Source: CAVVSD01 sp963750895 (GTDB taxonomy: Bacteria > Actinomycetota > Thermoleophilia > Solirubrobacterales > Solirubrobacteraceae). From it: a stretch of 64,000 bases of DNA. Shown one piece after another: positions 51,551 to 61,173 of the stretch. The stretch is from positions 1,488,001-1,552,000 of the forward strand of contig CAVVSD010000006.1 of assembly GCA_963750895.1 (NCBI GenBank). The letters are read 5' to 3'. Each line of letters begins with the position of its first letter. The stretch's first letter is position 1. The notes under the pieces are model-generated. The model did no database searches. It worked only from the letters and a program-made list of their open reading frames with translations, and had not been told where the DNA came from. Position numbers and translations under genes: made by a program.

Positions 51551-52723
51551 GTGACCACCGACCCGATCACGACCGGACCCTCCGACGCGTCGTCCGAGCT
51601 CGCGGCGGTCTACGCGACGGTCGAGGAGGAGCTCGCGGCGCTGCGCGTGCCGGACGACGTCGTCCTCGACGCGCACACCCACCTCGGTCTCGACGAGGAC
51701 GGCCAGTCGCTCGACGCCGACGCGCTGCTGCGCTCGCTCGACGAGGTCGGGCCGGGCGCGCGGGCGTGCGCATTCCCGTTCCACGACCCCGACCGCAGCC
51801 CGGCGTACCGCCGGCCGAACGACCGCGTCCTGGCGTGGGCCGCCGAGAGCGACGGGCGGATCGTGCCGTACTGCCGCCTGGACCCGGGCGAGGACCCGAC
51901 GGCGGAGGCCGAGCGGTGCCTGGCCATCGGGGCGCGGGGCATCAAGCTGCACCCGCGGGCGCAGGCGTTCGGGTTCGGCAACGGGACGGCGGAGGCGATC
52001 TTCGCGACCGCCCGCGACGCGTCGGTGCCGATCCTCATCCACGCGGGGCGCGGCATGCCGTCGATGGCCCCGCTGGCCGAGCTCGCCCTGCGCTTCCCCG
52101 AGGTCACGCTGGTGCTGGCGCACACCGCGCTGGCCGACCAGGGCATGTTCGCGTCGCGCCTGCGCGACCACCCGAGCGTCCTCTACGACACGTCGTGCTT
52201 CTCGCCGTTCGACCTCATCGAGCTGTTCGCCCGCGTGCCGGCGGAGCGCATCGTGTTCGCGTCCGACGTCCCGTACGGACGACCGGTCCGCGGCCTCTAC
52301 GTCGCCATGCGCACCGCGCTGCTGGCGGGACTCGACGCGGACGAGCGCGCGCTGCTCGCGGGCGGGACGATGGCCGCGGTCCTCGACGGCCGCCCGCTCC
52401 CGGAGGCCCGCCCGCCGCGGCTGGACACCGTGCGACCGGTCAACGGCACGATGCTGCGGATCGCGGGCTACCTCATGATGGGCTTCGGCGCCGCGATCTC
52501 AGGCGGTGAGCGCCGCGAGGTGAGCCGTGCGGCCGAGGCGATCGCGCTCGCGCGGGGTGTGTGCCGCGATCCCGACCCCGGGGCCATGGGTCCCGCGATC
52601 GCCCGGATCGACGCCATCCTGGCCGCGGTCGAGCGCAGCTTCGGCGACCCGGACACGGACTGGATGACCCTCGTCGGGCTCCTGCACTACGCCGTCGTGA
52701 TCGCCGCCACCGAGCGGCTCTAA
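51551..52723 (+). CDS. Amidohydrolase family (amidohydrolase 2) protein
   Basis: Metal-dependent TIM-barrel hydrolase or decarboxylase of 390 residues. LDAHTHLGLDEDG holds the HxH metal pair; GIKLHPRAQAFG, ILIHAGRG and VFASDVPYG give later strands. The substrate is unknown; aromatic-acid decarboxylases and lactonases belong here. GTG at 51551 has TAGGAT eight bases upstream, a box that includes the stop of the preceding gene; an ATG at 51541 in another frame was rejected. Confidence 0.8.
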   Translation: MTTDPITTGPSDASSELAAVYATVEEELAALRVPDDVVLDAHTHLGLDEDGQSLDADALLRSLDEVGPGARACAFPFHDPDRSPAYRRPNDRVLAWAAESDGRIVPYCRLDPGEDPTAEAERCLAIGARGIKLHPRAQAFGFGNGTAEAIFATARDASVPILIHAGRGMPSMAPLAELALRFPEVTLVLAHTALADQGMFASRLRDHPSVLYDTSCFSPFDLIELFARVPAERIVFASDVPYGRPVRGLYVAMRTALLAGLDADERALLAGGTMAAVLDGRPLPEARPPRLDTVRPVNGTMLRIAGYLMMGFGAAISGGERREVSRAAEAIALARGVCRDPDPGAMGPAIARIDAILAAVERSFGDPDTDWMTLVGLLHYAVVIAATERL

Positions 52724-52911
52724 CCGTCCTCGCGGGCGACGATCCGCATGAGCTCGACCTCCTGGCCGTCCCGGGTGTCCGGGTAGACGACGTAGGCGCC
52801 GGGCGAGCCGCCGAACCACGACGCCTCGGCCTCCCCCACGAAGATCGCCGCGCGCTGTGAGCCGTCGGCCTGCTCGACCCAGACCTTCTGACCTTCCGTG
52901 AGAGCGTCCAT
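52720..52911 (-). CDS. Small conserved-looking protein, 63 residues
   Basis: MDALTEGQKVWVEQADGSQRAAIFVGEAEASWFGGSPGAYVVYP, then RDGQEVELMRIV. Beta-rich and SH3-like in pattern; function unknown. It overlaps the convergent amidohydrolase stop by four bases. The regular hydrophobic pattern suggests a real gene. Confidence 0.6.
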   Translation of the reverse strand: MDALTEGQKVWVEQADGSQRAAIFVGEAEASWFGGSPGAYVVYPDTRDGQEVELMRIVAREDG

Positions 52912-52935
52912 GGCGGCATCGTCTCACGGCGGCCG

Positions 52936-53361
52936 CTAGGGCTGGATCCTGCTCCACAGGTCGTTGAACGAGATGCTGTCGTAGAACGCCGTGCCGTCGA
53001 TCACCAGACCGTCGCGCATCCGCATGAACCACGCGACTCGGTGTTCTCGTACGGCTCGCCGTCGTTCGCGACGCCGCGCCCGTCCGCCAGGACGATCACC
53101 GTGCCGCCGTCGGCGTAGATCGACGCGGATCGTCACCGGGCGGAACCGCTCGTCCGCGGCGAACCGCGCGCCGAACGGCGCGAGGATCTCACTCGTGAAC
53201 TCCGCCTTGCTGGCGTGTCGCGCGACGCCGATCGACGTGCCCACTCGATCCGTCACACCATGTCGGCGGCGAACGCGTCGGCGATCACGACCCGTGCCAT
53301 CGCGCCAGGACCGCGAACGCCCGGCGCATCGCCTCGTCGGTATGGTTCCGGGCTCGTCCAT
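52936..53361 (-). pseudogene. SnoaL/NTF2-like protein, broken by several frame shifts
   Basis: Segments of one SnoaL-like protein lie in all three frames: MRRAFAVLA and IADAFAADMV near the start, then VARHASKAEFTSEILAPFG, SIYADGGTVIVLADG, and finally the intact end AWFMRMRDGLVIDGTAFYDSISFNDLWSRIQP with TAG at 52936. At least four single-base shifts are needed in 430 bases. Each segment is well conserved, so this may be poor consensus rather than decay. ATG near 53361 (MDEPGTIPT) is the likely start. Confidence 0.6.
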
Positions 53362-53502
53362 GCACCGGAAGCTGAAGCGGTCGCGGCCCTCACGACCCCA
53401 TGGGTGCCTCGGGCGGGATCGAGCCGCGCCCCGACCGTCACCTGACCCCCAGACCCTCCGCACGAGGAGCAGGACGATGTACAAGTAGGCAGCCGCCGGC
53501 TC

Positions 53503-53534
53503 GACGGGTCCCGGGCGCACGCCCGGGACCCGTC
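53503..53534. terminator. Perfect 14-bp hairpin, probable bidirectional terminator
   Basis: GACGGGTCCCGGGC pairs perfectly with GCCCGGGACCCGTC around a 4-base loop, six bases after the PspC gene stop (on the minus strand). There is no T run, as is usual for many actinobacterial terminators. Confidence 0.6.
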
Positions 53535-53539
53535 CGTGT

Positions 53540-53800
53540 CTAGGCGGTGCTCTCGACGTCGGCGGGCATGAGGATCCACGCCCCGACGTACAAGAGCGGC
53601 GTCAGGATCAGGATCGTCGCGATGCCCACGACTCGAGCGACGAGCGGGTTGACGTCGTAGCGGCGGGCGAAGCTCGCGAAGACGCCGGCGAGCAGCCTGC
53701 CCTTCCGCGGGCGCGACAGTCCCTTCTCCGCGAACCAGGCGCGGGCGCCGCCCAGCGAGTTGTCGTGGCTCGTGACCGGCGGGTGTGTGGCGACTGACAT
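53540..53800 (-). CDS. PspC-domain membrane protein
   Basis: 86 residues. The PspC core KGRLLAGVFASFARRYDVNPLVARVVGIATILILTPLLYVGAWILMP has a short amphipathic start and one long membrane segment. PspC proteins belong to phage-shock envelope stress systems; no pspA is in the window. ATG at 53800 is chosen for the GAGG five bases upstream. Confidence 0.85.
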   Translation of the reverse strand: MSVATHPPVTSHDNSLGGARAWFAEKGLSRPRKGRLLAGVFASFARRYDVNPLVARVVGIATILILTPLLYVGAWILMPADVESTA

Positions 53801-53930
53801 CGGGTCCTCGGTTCTCCCCGGACATCCGGGGGTTCGTTTGCACACGAGGAGCATCGCTCCGCCCGCCCTCCCGTCACAGGGGGCTACCTCGTCCCGGTCC
53901 CCTAGGGGACATCCCGGAGGGACGACGCGG

Positions 53931-55388
53931 CTAGGTGCCGCAGAACGTCTGGTACGACCCCCAGCTCGACGGCGCCGGCGCGGCGTACGCCTCGAGGCCG
54001 GGGCGCTCGTCGAAGGGCCGCGTGACCACGTCGACCAACCGCTCGAACGGCCCGAGGTCGCCGGCCGTGGCCGCGGCGAGCGCGTCCTCGACCTGGTGGT
54101 TGCGCGGGACGTAGACCGGGTTGACCCGGTCCATCGCCGCGGCGACCTCGCCGAGGTCCGCGCCCTCGTGGCCGAGCTGCTCGCGCCACCGGGCCGCCCA
54201 CGCGTCGAGCGGCGCCGGCACGGGACCGTCGCGCAAGGATGCCGACAGCGCCCGGAACGTCGAGGTGTAGTCGAGGGCGTGCTCGTGCAGCAGCGTGAGC
54301 AGGTCGTCGACGAGCGCGCCGGTCACGTCGTCGGCCTCCGCGACCCCGAGCTTGGCCCGCATCCCAGCGCTCCAGTGGCGGTGGAAGCGCTCGGGGAAGC
54401 TGCGCAGCGTCTCCGTCGCGATCGCGACCGCCGTGTCCTTGTCCTCGTCGAGCAGCGGGAGCAGCGCCTCGGCCAGGCGGGCGAGGTTCCACGGGGCGAC
54501 GTGCGGCTGGTTGCCGTACGCGTAGCGGCCGCCGTGGTCGATCGAGCTGAAGACGGTCGCGGGGTCGAACGCGTCCATGAACGCGCAGGGCCCGTAGTCG
54601 ATCGTCTCGCCGGAGATCGCCATGTTGTCGGTGTTCATCACGCCGTGGATGAAGCCGACGAGCATCCACTGCGCGACGAGCGACGCCTGCGACTCGATCA
54701 CGCTCTCGTAGAACGCGACGTACGGGTTCTCCGCCTCCGCCGCCTGTGGGTGGTGGCGGGCGATCGAGTGGTCGGCGAGCCGCCGCACGAGGTCGGGGTC
54801 GTCGGTCATCGCCGCGTACTGGAAGGTGCCGACGCGGATGTGGCTCGCCGCGACGCGCGCGAGGACCGCGCCGGGCAGCACGGCCTCGCGGAGGATGTCC
54901 TCGCCTGTCGCGACGACGGCGAGCGCACGCGACGTCGGGATGCCGAGCGCGTGCATCGCCTCGCCGATCACGTACTCGCGCAGCATGGGCCCGACGACCG
55001 CCTTGCCGTCGCCACCGCGGGCGAACGGGGTGCGCCCCGAGCCCTTCAGGTGCAGGTCGCGGCGGTTGCCGTGGACGTCGACGACCTCGCCGAGCAGCAG
55101 CGCGCGGCCGTCGCCCAGCCGCGGCGAGTACGAGCCGAACTGGTGTCCCGCGTACGCCTGCGCGACCGGGGTCGCGCCCTCGGGGGCGACCTTGCCGACC
55201 AGCACGTCCACGCCGGCGTCCGACCGCAGCGACGCGGGATCGACGCCGAGCTCCGCGGCGAGCTCCTCGTTGAGCGCGAGCAGCCGCGGCTCGGCCACCG
55301 GCGCGCCCTGCCACGGGACGTAGAGGCCCTCGAGCTCACGCACGAAGGAGTCGTCGAAGGCGAACAGGGGGCGGGCGGCGACGCTCAT
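53931..55388 (-). CDS. SelO/YdiU pseudokinase (protein adenylyltransferase)
   Basis: Adds AMP to proteins under redox stress through a pseudokinase fold. The 485 residues contain VYVPWQ-like start region, YAGHQFGSYSPRLGDGRALLLGE, LHLKGSGRTPFARGGDGKAVVGPMLREY, HGVMNTDNMAISGETIDYGPCAF (inverted kinase active site) and a C-terminal FCGT, where eukaryotic SelO has selenocysteine. It is intact although both flanks are full of frame breaks. The reading frame is open from the preceding monooxygenase gene, so ATG at 55388 is chosen from family length. Confidence 0.92.
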   Translation of the reverse strand: MSVAARPLFAFDDSFVRELEGLYVPWQGAPVAEPRLLALNEELAAELGVDPASLRSDAGVDVLVGKVAPEGATPVAQAYAGHQFGSYSPRLGDGRALLLGEVVDVHGNRRDLHLKGSGRTPFARGGDGKAVVGPMLREYVIGEAMHALGIPTSRALAVVATGEDILREAVLPGAVLARVAASHIRVGTFQYAAMTDDPDLVRRLADHSIARHHPQAAEAENPYVAFYESVIESQASLVAQWMLVGFIHGVMNTDNMAISGETIDYGPCAFMDAFDPATVFSSIDHGGRYAYGNQPHVAPWNLARLAEALLPLLDEDKDTAVAIATETLRSFPERFHRHWSAGMRAKLGVAEADDVTGALVDDLLTLLHEHALDYTSTFRALSASLRDGPVPAPLDAWAARWREQLGHEGADLGEVAAAMDRVNPVYVPRNHQVEDALAAATAGDLGPFERLVDVVTRPFDERPGLEAYAAPAPSSWGSYQTFCGT

Positions 55389-56517
55389 GTCATCGAGGCT
55401 AGCGCCGGAGACGAGGGTGCCCTCGCGGACGAGCGGGACGAGGCGCCGTCCGTAGTCGACGGCGTCCTCCAGCGGGTCGAACCCGCGGATGAGGAGCGTC
55501 GTGACGCCGATGTCGTGGTAGTCGAGGAGGGCGTGGGCGACGGTCTCCGGCGAGCCGACGAGCGCGGTGGAGTTGCCCGTGGGCGCCGGTGGCGGCGGCG
55601 AGCGGCGTGAACAGCGCAGCGGTCGTGCACGCTCGCCCCGCGCCGCGGCGGCCAGGAGCCGCTGGGAGCCGACGTTCTGGGGCTGCGGGTGCCCGTCCGA
55701 GCGCCGCCCAGAGCACCTAGCGGCGCGGGGTGCTCCCGGCACGCGTGGTCGAGGATGCGGTGCGGCGCGGTCCCACGCCTCGCTCGTCGGTCGCGCCCGA
55801 GGATCGGGCGGGTCGAGAGCGCAGATGCCCGGCGACCGGCGCGTCCGGCGGCCGCGGCCGCCTCCTGGACCGCCGCGATGTGGGCGGCGGTCTCCGCGAG
55901 CGGCTCACCCCAGAGCGCGTAGACGTCCGCGTGGCGGGCCGACGACCGCGATCGCCTCCTCGGACGAGCCGCCGAAGTAGATGGGCAGGTGCGGCTCCCG
56001 GTGCGGCAGCGCACGCTGACGAAGGCGCCCCGGACGCGTGTAGAACGTCGCCGTCCACGTCGAACGGGCCCCTCCGACCGTCCAGGTCCGACGCAGGACC
56101 TGTCGAGGTACTCGTCGGTGCGGCGCGTAGCGGGCCGCCTTGTGGAGGAAGTCGCCGTCACGGGCCTGCTCCGCGTCGCTGCCGCCGGTGATGACGTGCA
56201 ACGCCAAGCGACCGCAGCGAGAACTGGTCGAGCGTGGCGAGCTTGCGGGCCGCCACGCGTGGGGGCCACGAAGCCGGGACGATGGGCCACGAGCACGCCG
56301 AGGCGCTCGGTCGCTGCATGCGCGGCCAGGAGGCCACGATGAAGCCGTCGGGGGCGCGAGGAGAAGTAGCCGATGAGCACCCGGTCGAAGCCGGCGTCCT
56401 CGTGGGCCCGGGCGAACGCGCGGATCGAAGTCGCGGGTCGACGACGGGCCCGGTGGCGGGAAGCGATCTCGGAGCACGTGCCGGGGGGGCGATCATCCCG
56501 ATGAACTCGACGGGCAT
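55388..56517 (-). pseudogene. SsuD-like flavin (LLM) monooxygenase, at least ten frame breaks
   Basis: Fragments of one bacterial luciferase-like monooxygenase lie in all three frames in correct order: MPVEFIGMIAPP, RAFARAHEDAGFDRVLIGYFSS, ERLGVLVAHRPGFVAPT, VAARKLATLDQFS, RLALHVITGGSDAEQARDGDF, RTDEYLD, HLPIYFGGSSEEAIAVVG, ADVYALWGEPLAETAAHIA, and TALVGSPETVAHALLDYHDIGVTTLLIRG. Alkanesulfonate monooxygenases have these elements. Between breaks conservation is excellent. No stop separates it from SelO in the last frame. It overlaps the end of the acyl-CoA dehydrogenase-like gene. Confidence 0.7.
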
Positions 56518-57699
56518 CGAGCGTGTCCTTCTGGACTGGATCGCGAGTGCGCGCTCGCCCGCGGCGAGCAGCACGCTGTCGTCCTGCGGCGTGTGGATGC
56601 GACTGCACAGCACGTCGCGCAGGTGCCGCTGCAGCGGGTGGTGCCGGGTGAGCCCCGGGTTGCCGACGAGCGCGACGGCCTGCTCGACCGCCTGGATGAC
56701 GCCGCGCGTCACGGCGACCTTCACGAGCCCGGACTCCGCGCCGGCGCGGGCGGCGGCGTCCCCGCCCACGTCGAGATCCGCCTCGAGCGACCGCAGCAGC
56801 CGTTCGCCGGCCCGCAGCAGCGCCTCGATCTCACCGACCGCGACGCGGAAGCGGGGCAACGTCGCCAGCGGCGCGCCCAGGTTCGACGGCGCACGCTCGT
56901 TGAAGATACCGGACGAGCCAGTCCCGCGCAGCGCGAGCGACACCGACGTAGACCGAGACGACGAGGCTCGTCATCCAGCCGAGCAGGACCGGGTCGCCAG
57001 ACCGCGGTCCACCGATCCGGGGGGAGCGAGACCCACCGCGTGGTCGAGTGGGATCGGCGTGTCGTGCAGCAGCACGTCGTGGCTCGCCGAGGCCCGCATG
57101 CCGAGGTGATCCCAGGTCTCGCGGATCTCGATGCCGGGAGCGTCGGCCGGCACCAGGAACCCACCGATCCGCGCCCCGTCCTCGGTCGCCGCCCAGACGT
57201 GCAGCCACCGGAGTCCCACGCTGCCGGTCGAGTAGATCTTGTGCCCGGTCAGCCGCCAGCCGCCGCCGGCGCGCCTCGCGCGCGTCGACGGGATGCCGCC
57301 GCGCGCAGGCGTCCCGAGGTCGGGCTCCACCCGCAGCGCGTTGATGAGCGCCGGTCCTGCCAGCGAGGAGGCGATCACCTCCTCGCGCACGTGCGGCGCG
57401 ACGCCCGCGCCGTCGGCCGTCAGCAGCTTGAGCTGGATGAGGTGCATGACCCAGACGAGCGCCGTCGACGGATCGCCCGAGGCCACGATCCGCACCGCCT
57501 CCGCGGTCGTGCGCAGGTCGGCCGCGCCCGGCAGGGTCAGGTTGCCGAGACCCGCCTCCCACAACGCGTCGATGTTCTCGAACGCGAATGAGCCGTCGCG
57601 GTCGTGACGCTCGGCGCGGGTGGCGACGTCCGCCGCCACCTCCCGCGCCGCGTCCAGCGCACCACGTGTGGTCGGGCGCTCGTGCAGGACGCCCGTCAC
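56518..57699 (-). pseudogene. Acyl-CoA dehydrogenase-family (SfnB/DszC-like) protein, frame-broken
   Basis: Flavin enzyme of the acyl-CoA dehydrogenase fold; those paired with LLM monooxygenases desulfurise or monooxygenate sulfur compounds. From GTG 57699 an intact frame gives GGGWRLTGHKIYSTGS, LHVWAATED and WDHLGMRASASHDVLLHD, then breaks near 56985. LVVSVYVGVARAARDWLVRYL is in a second frame and ERAPSNLGAPLATLPRFRVAVGEIEALL with the C-terminal helices in a third. The GTG overlaps the permease stop (GTGA), indicating an operon. Confidence 0.72.
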
Positions 57700-59195
57700 G
57701 GGCGAGCCGCCGTCTCGAGCCCGGCGATGCGCGCCTGCTCCTCCTCGGACAGCTCCTGCAGCGCCCCGATGCGCGCGGCCTGCTCCGGGTCCTTCACCCG
57801 GATCGATGCGAAGCGCGCGAGGCCGAGGAGCAGCAGCCCGAGGAAGATGTACGGGAGGATGTTGAACGGGTACGCCGGCATGGGCGACACGTTCTTGAAC
57901 AGGACGTAGATCATCGCCAGCGACGCGACGACCGACGCGAGCAGCCCCGGGAGCCGCAGCGCCTTGATCCGGTACAGCCAGATCGGCGTCGCGATCGTGA
58001 CCAGGAGGTAGCTCACGAGGTAGCCGTACGTGGCGGTGGTGCCGATGTAGACGTCGGCCAGCAGCCGCCCCGTCCCGATGAGGGTGAACGTCAGGGCGAT
58101 GGCGAACGCGAGCACCCCGAGCGTCGCGATGCCGACGTAGGGCGAGTAGAAGGCCGGGTGCGTGCGCGTGAACGCCGTCGGGATCGCCCGGTCGTGGGCG
58201 AAGGTGAACAGCGAGCGCGCGCCGGCGTTGAGCATCGCCGCGACGAAGACGATCATCCCGAACGCGATGCCGAGATCCACGGCGTACGTGACCCAGTCGA
58301 CTCCCGCGTTCTCCGCGACGACGGGCAGCGGCGCCGTGTCGTCGCCGAGGCGGGCGTGGTCACCGACGAAGCCCGCGACCTCCGTGTGTGTACCGACCAG
58401 GTACAGCGCGAAGAGCAGGATCACGGTGCGGATGAGCACGCGCGGGATCGTCCGGTGCGCATCGCGCGTCTCCTGGCCGAGCCCGGCCGAGCTCTCGAAG
58501 CCCGCGTAGGAGCCGACCGCGAGCACCGCGCCCAGGACGACGAGGTTGGTCCCCGAGCCCTCCGCGCGGAACTGCGACGCGTCGAACGAGAAGCCGTGGT
58601 CGATCCAGGTCGCGACGAAGATCACGGCGATTGCGAGCAGCGAGAGCAGCTCGAGGCTCAGCTGCAATCGTGCCGACAGGCGCAGCCCGCGGTACGGGAT
58701 GAGCACGGCCGGAACCGCGACGAGCACCAGCACGAGCACCTTCCAGCCGGTGCCCGCGGCTGCGTCGAAACCCAGCTTCTCGAGGAAGTGCGTGACGTAG
58801 AGCACCGCACCGAGCAGACCGGTCGTGGCGAACCCGAGGTAGCCGATGAGCAGCGCCCACCCTGCAGCGACGGCGGCCCACGGGCCGAGCCCGTTGCCGG
58901 CGTAGGTGCCCAGGGAGCCGACGGACACGGTCCTCCGTGCCTGCAGGCCGATCGTGTAGGCGACGAGCAGCACGACGACGCCGCCGACGACGGCGGAGAA
59001 CAGCGCGCCCTCGCCGGCGATGAGGTACAGCGAGCCCGGCACGCTGGCGAGAGCGACGCTGGGCGCCGCCGCGGCGATGCCCTGGGCGAAGACCTCGAGC
59101 GTGCCGGCCTGGTCGCGCCGCAACCCCGAGGCCTGCTCGGGCTCCGGCGCGGCGACGGGCGCCGCGGGTGCGACGGGTTGGTCGAGCGTGGACAT
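57696..59195 (-). CDS. APC-superfamily amino acid/amine permease
   Basis: A 499-residue transporter with about 12 helices: AQGIAAAAPSVALASVPGSLYLIAGEGALFS (helix 1 and the conserved GAGIG-like region replaced by AGEGA), YAGFESSAGLGQETRDAHRTIPRV and a polar C-terminus. It probably imports an amine or amino acid for the amine oxidase upstream. GGAG precedes the ATG at 59195. The gene is intact between broken neighbours. Confidence 0.85.
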   Translation of the reverse strand: MSTLDQPVAPAAPVAAPEPEQASGLRRDQAGTLEVFAQGIAAAAPSVALASVPGSLYLIAGEGALFSAVVGGVVVLLVAYTIGLQARRTVSVGSLGTYAGNGLGPWAAVAAGWALLIGYLGFATTGLLGAVLYVTHFLEKLGFDAAAGTGWKVLVLVLVAVPAVLIPYRGLRLSARLQLSLELLSLLAIAVIFVATWIDHGFSFDASQFRAEGSGTNLVVLGAVLAVGSYAGFESSAGLGQETRDAHRTIPRVLIRTVILLFALYLVGTHTEVAGFVGDHARLGDDTAPLPVVAENAGVDWVTYAVDLGIAFGMIVFVAAMLNAGARSLFTFAHDRAIPTAFTRTHPAFYSPYVGIATLGVLAFAIALTFTLIGTGRLLADVYIGTTATYGYLVSYLLVTIATPIWLYRIKALRLPGLLASVVASLAMIYVLFKNVSPMPAYPFNILPYIFLGLLLLGLARFASIRVKDPEQAARIGALQELSEEEQARIAGLETAARP

Positions 59196-59212
59196 GGCGG
59201 ATCTCCTGCGTG

Positions 59213-60350
59213 TCAGTGGACGTGGTGGTGATGTGGACGCGGCAGATCGAGCGCGGGGTTGCGCTCGAAGAAGCCGAAGGGACGCAACGAGAAGCCCGTC
59301 GTCGCGACGGGCATGACCGGCCAGTCCTCGGGGCGCACGACGTGGTGCGCGGCGAACGTGTGCCAGACGACGACGTCGGCGTCGGCGGTCTGCCGCCCGC
59401 GCGCGGCGTAGACCTCGAGCCCGTCCCCGCCGGTCGTGTGCCAGGGGTGCTCTCCGGCTGCGTAGCGCTCGCCGGGATCGTGCGCCGTGACCCACAGGCT
59501 CCGCGTGGCGAAATGCGCTCGGCGCAGCGCAGGGGAGCCCTCGGCGAACAGCGGCGGCGTCGCCGGGCCGGGCAGCAGCTGGAACGCGACGGGGTCCCCC
59601 TGGTGCGTTCTGCACGGACTCGTTGACCACGAGCCACAGCCACCGCAGCCGGCGCCCCTCGAGCGCGAAGCTCGCGCCCTCCGGCAGGGTGATCTCGATC
59701 GGCCGGACGTCCTCGCGTTCGCTCACCACATCCGGCGTGAAGCGCCCCGAGGTAGCAGGGATCGCGACCGCGCCGTCGTCGACGACGTGCAGGACCTCGC
59801 CGGTGTCGAGATCGATCGTCACGACGAGCCCCTCGACGGGGTGGGCGAAGATGTTGTCGTCGGCGGCGTGCTTGAGATAGGTCAGCGCGCGGGCGATCCG
59901 GCGGCCGGGGTGCTCGGGATCGGGTGTGCCGGGCGGCCACGGGTGGATCTCGGTGTCCTCGAGCCGCTCGACGCCGCGGACCCGGAGCGCCTGCTGCCAG
60001 CGCGGATCGGCGCGCACCACCCGCTCGGTGAGCGCGATGACGCTTCTGCGGGCCGGCGGATGCGCGCCCGGCACCTCACGTGCGACGACCACGCTCCCGG
60101 TCTCGAGGTCGACCACGAGCTCGACGAGCGTGTGATCCCTGCGCGCTGCGCGAGGACCTGGGCCTCGCGGTGCTCGGACGGGCGTTCGCGGAGGGCGATG
60201 CTCGCGAAGCGCGGCCGCTCGCCCAGGATTCCGTGCGCGCGGGCGGCCTCGGCGGCGCGGGTGATCTCGTCCGCGTCGAGGGGATCGATCGGATGGGACG
60301 CTGCGGTCAGGGCGGGACGGGACAGGATGGACTCCGTTTCTGGGCGTGCG
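59213..60350 (-). pseudogene. Copper amine oxidase remnant lacking the catalytic core
   Basis: The N-terminal domains (SILSRPALTAASHPIDPLDADEI, VVVDLETGSVV, LTYLKHAADDNIFAHPVEGLV, IEITLPEGASFALEGRRLRW) are followed at once by the C-terminal end of the family (LVVNESVQNA, then in another frame DPVAFQLLPG, YAAGEHPWHTTGGDGLEVY, PEDWPVMPV and a C-terminal HHHHVH). The middle 300 or more residues, with the Asn-Tyr cofactor site and copper histidines, are missing. Two further single-base shifts occur near 60135 and 59615. No start codon is identified in frame, so the 5' end is approximate. Confidence 0.7.
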
Positions 60351-60435
60351 AGATCGACGCGACCTGGGCGGTCGCGTGAGGTGAATCGGTCAGCGAGGCG
60401 TCAGCGGACGGCTGCGCGGCGACATCGCCGGTGCG

Positions 60436-61147
60436 TCACGCCGCCTGCCTCTCGAGGCTCGCGGCGGTCACGCCGAAGCGCTCCTCGAGCGCCGCAGCCC
60501 CGGCCGCGGTCACGGTCGCGACCCTGCTGGCCTCGCGCGTGGCGACCCAGTCGCGCCGGACGAGTTCCGCAGTGAGCGCGGCGCCGAGGCTGCCTGCCAG
60601 ATGCGGGGCGGCCCTCGCTCCAGTCCGTGCAGGCGCGCGTGAGTGGGCGCGGCCGGGCGCGGAGTCCGTCGACGTCGATGCCGAGGTCGGCGAACGCGTG
60701 CTCGCCACGCGGCGTGACGACGAAGGTGTCGCGTCTCGGGGCGAGCAGTCCGCCGCGTGCCAGGGCGTCCGCGATCGCGACGCCCGTGCGTCCCGCGAGG
60801 TGGTCGTAGCAGAGGCGCCCGCTGCGGAGCGCGTCGCGCTCGTTGACGTCGGCGAGCGACCGGACCGGTGCGGCGGGGCGAGCAGCAAGAGCACCTCGAG
60901 GGCGTCCGCGATCGACTGGCCGGCGAGCCGGTAGAGCGACGGAAGGCCTTGCGGCTCGACCACGACGAGGCCGCCGTCCACGAGCTTGCGCAGGTGCATG
61001 CCGTGGCGACCGGGACGCCGACGCGCGATCTCGGAGAGCAACGGAGGAGGCCGTCAGCGCCCCGTTCAGCAGCGTCAGGAGGATCGCGGCGCGTGTGCGA
61101 TCCGCGAGCGACGAGCGGATCGTCGAGAGGTCCGCATCGCCGTGCAT
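60436..61147 (-). CDS. ArsR-type winged-helix regulator, frame-broken
   Basis: Segments in two frames form one regulator: MHGDADLSTIRSSLADRTRAAILLTLLNG (start), MHLRKLVDGGLVVVEPQGLPSLYRLAGQ (recognition helix and wing), LCYDHLAGRTGVAIADALARGGLL, VVTPRGEHAFADLGID, then HLAGSLGAALTAELVRRDWVATREASR and the intact stop at 60436. About three single-base shifts separate them (near 61050, 60870 and 60620). A perfect inverted repeat upstream of the start could be the operator. It may control the amine-oxidase cluster or the divergent amidotransferase-like gene. Confidence 0.7.
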
Positions 61148-61173
61148 GAGAGATACATCACGAAATCCGATCT

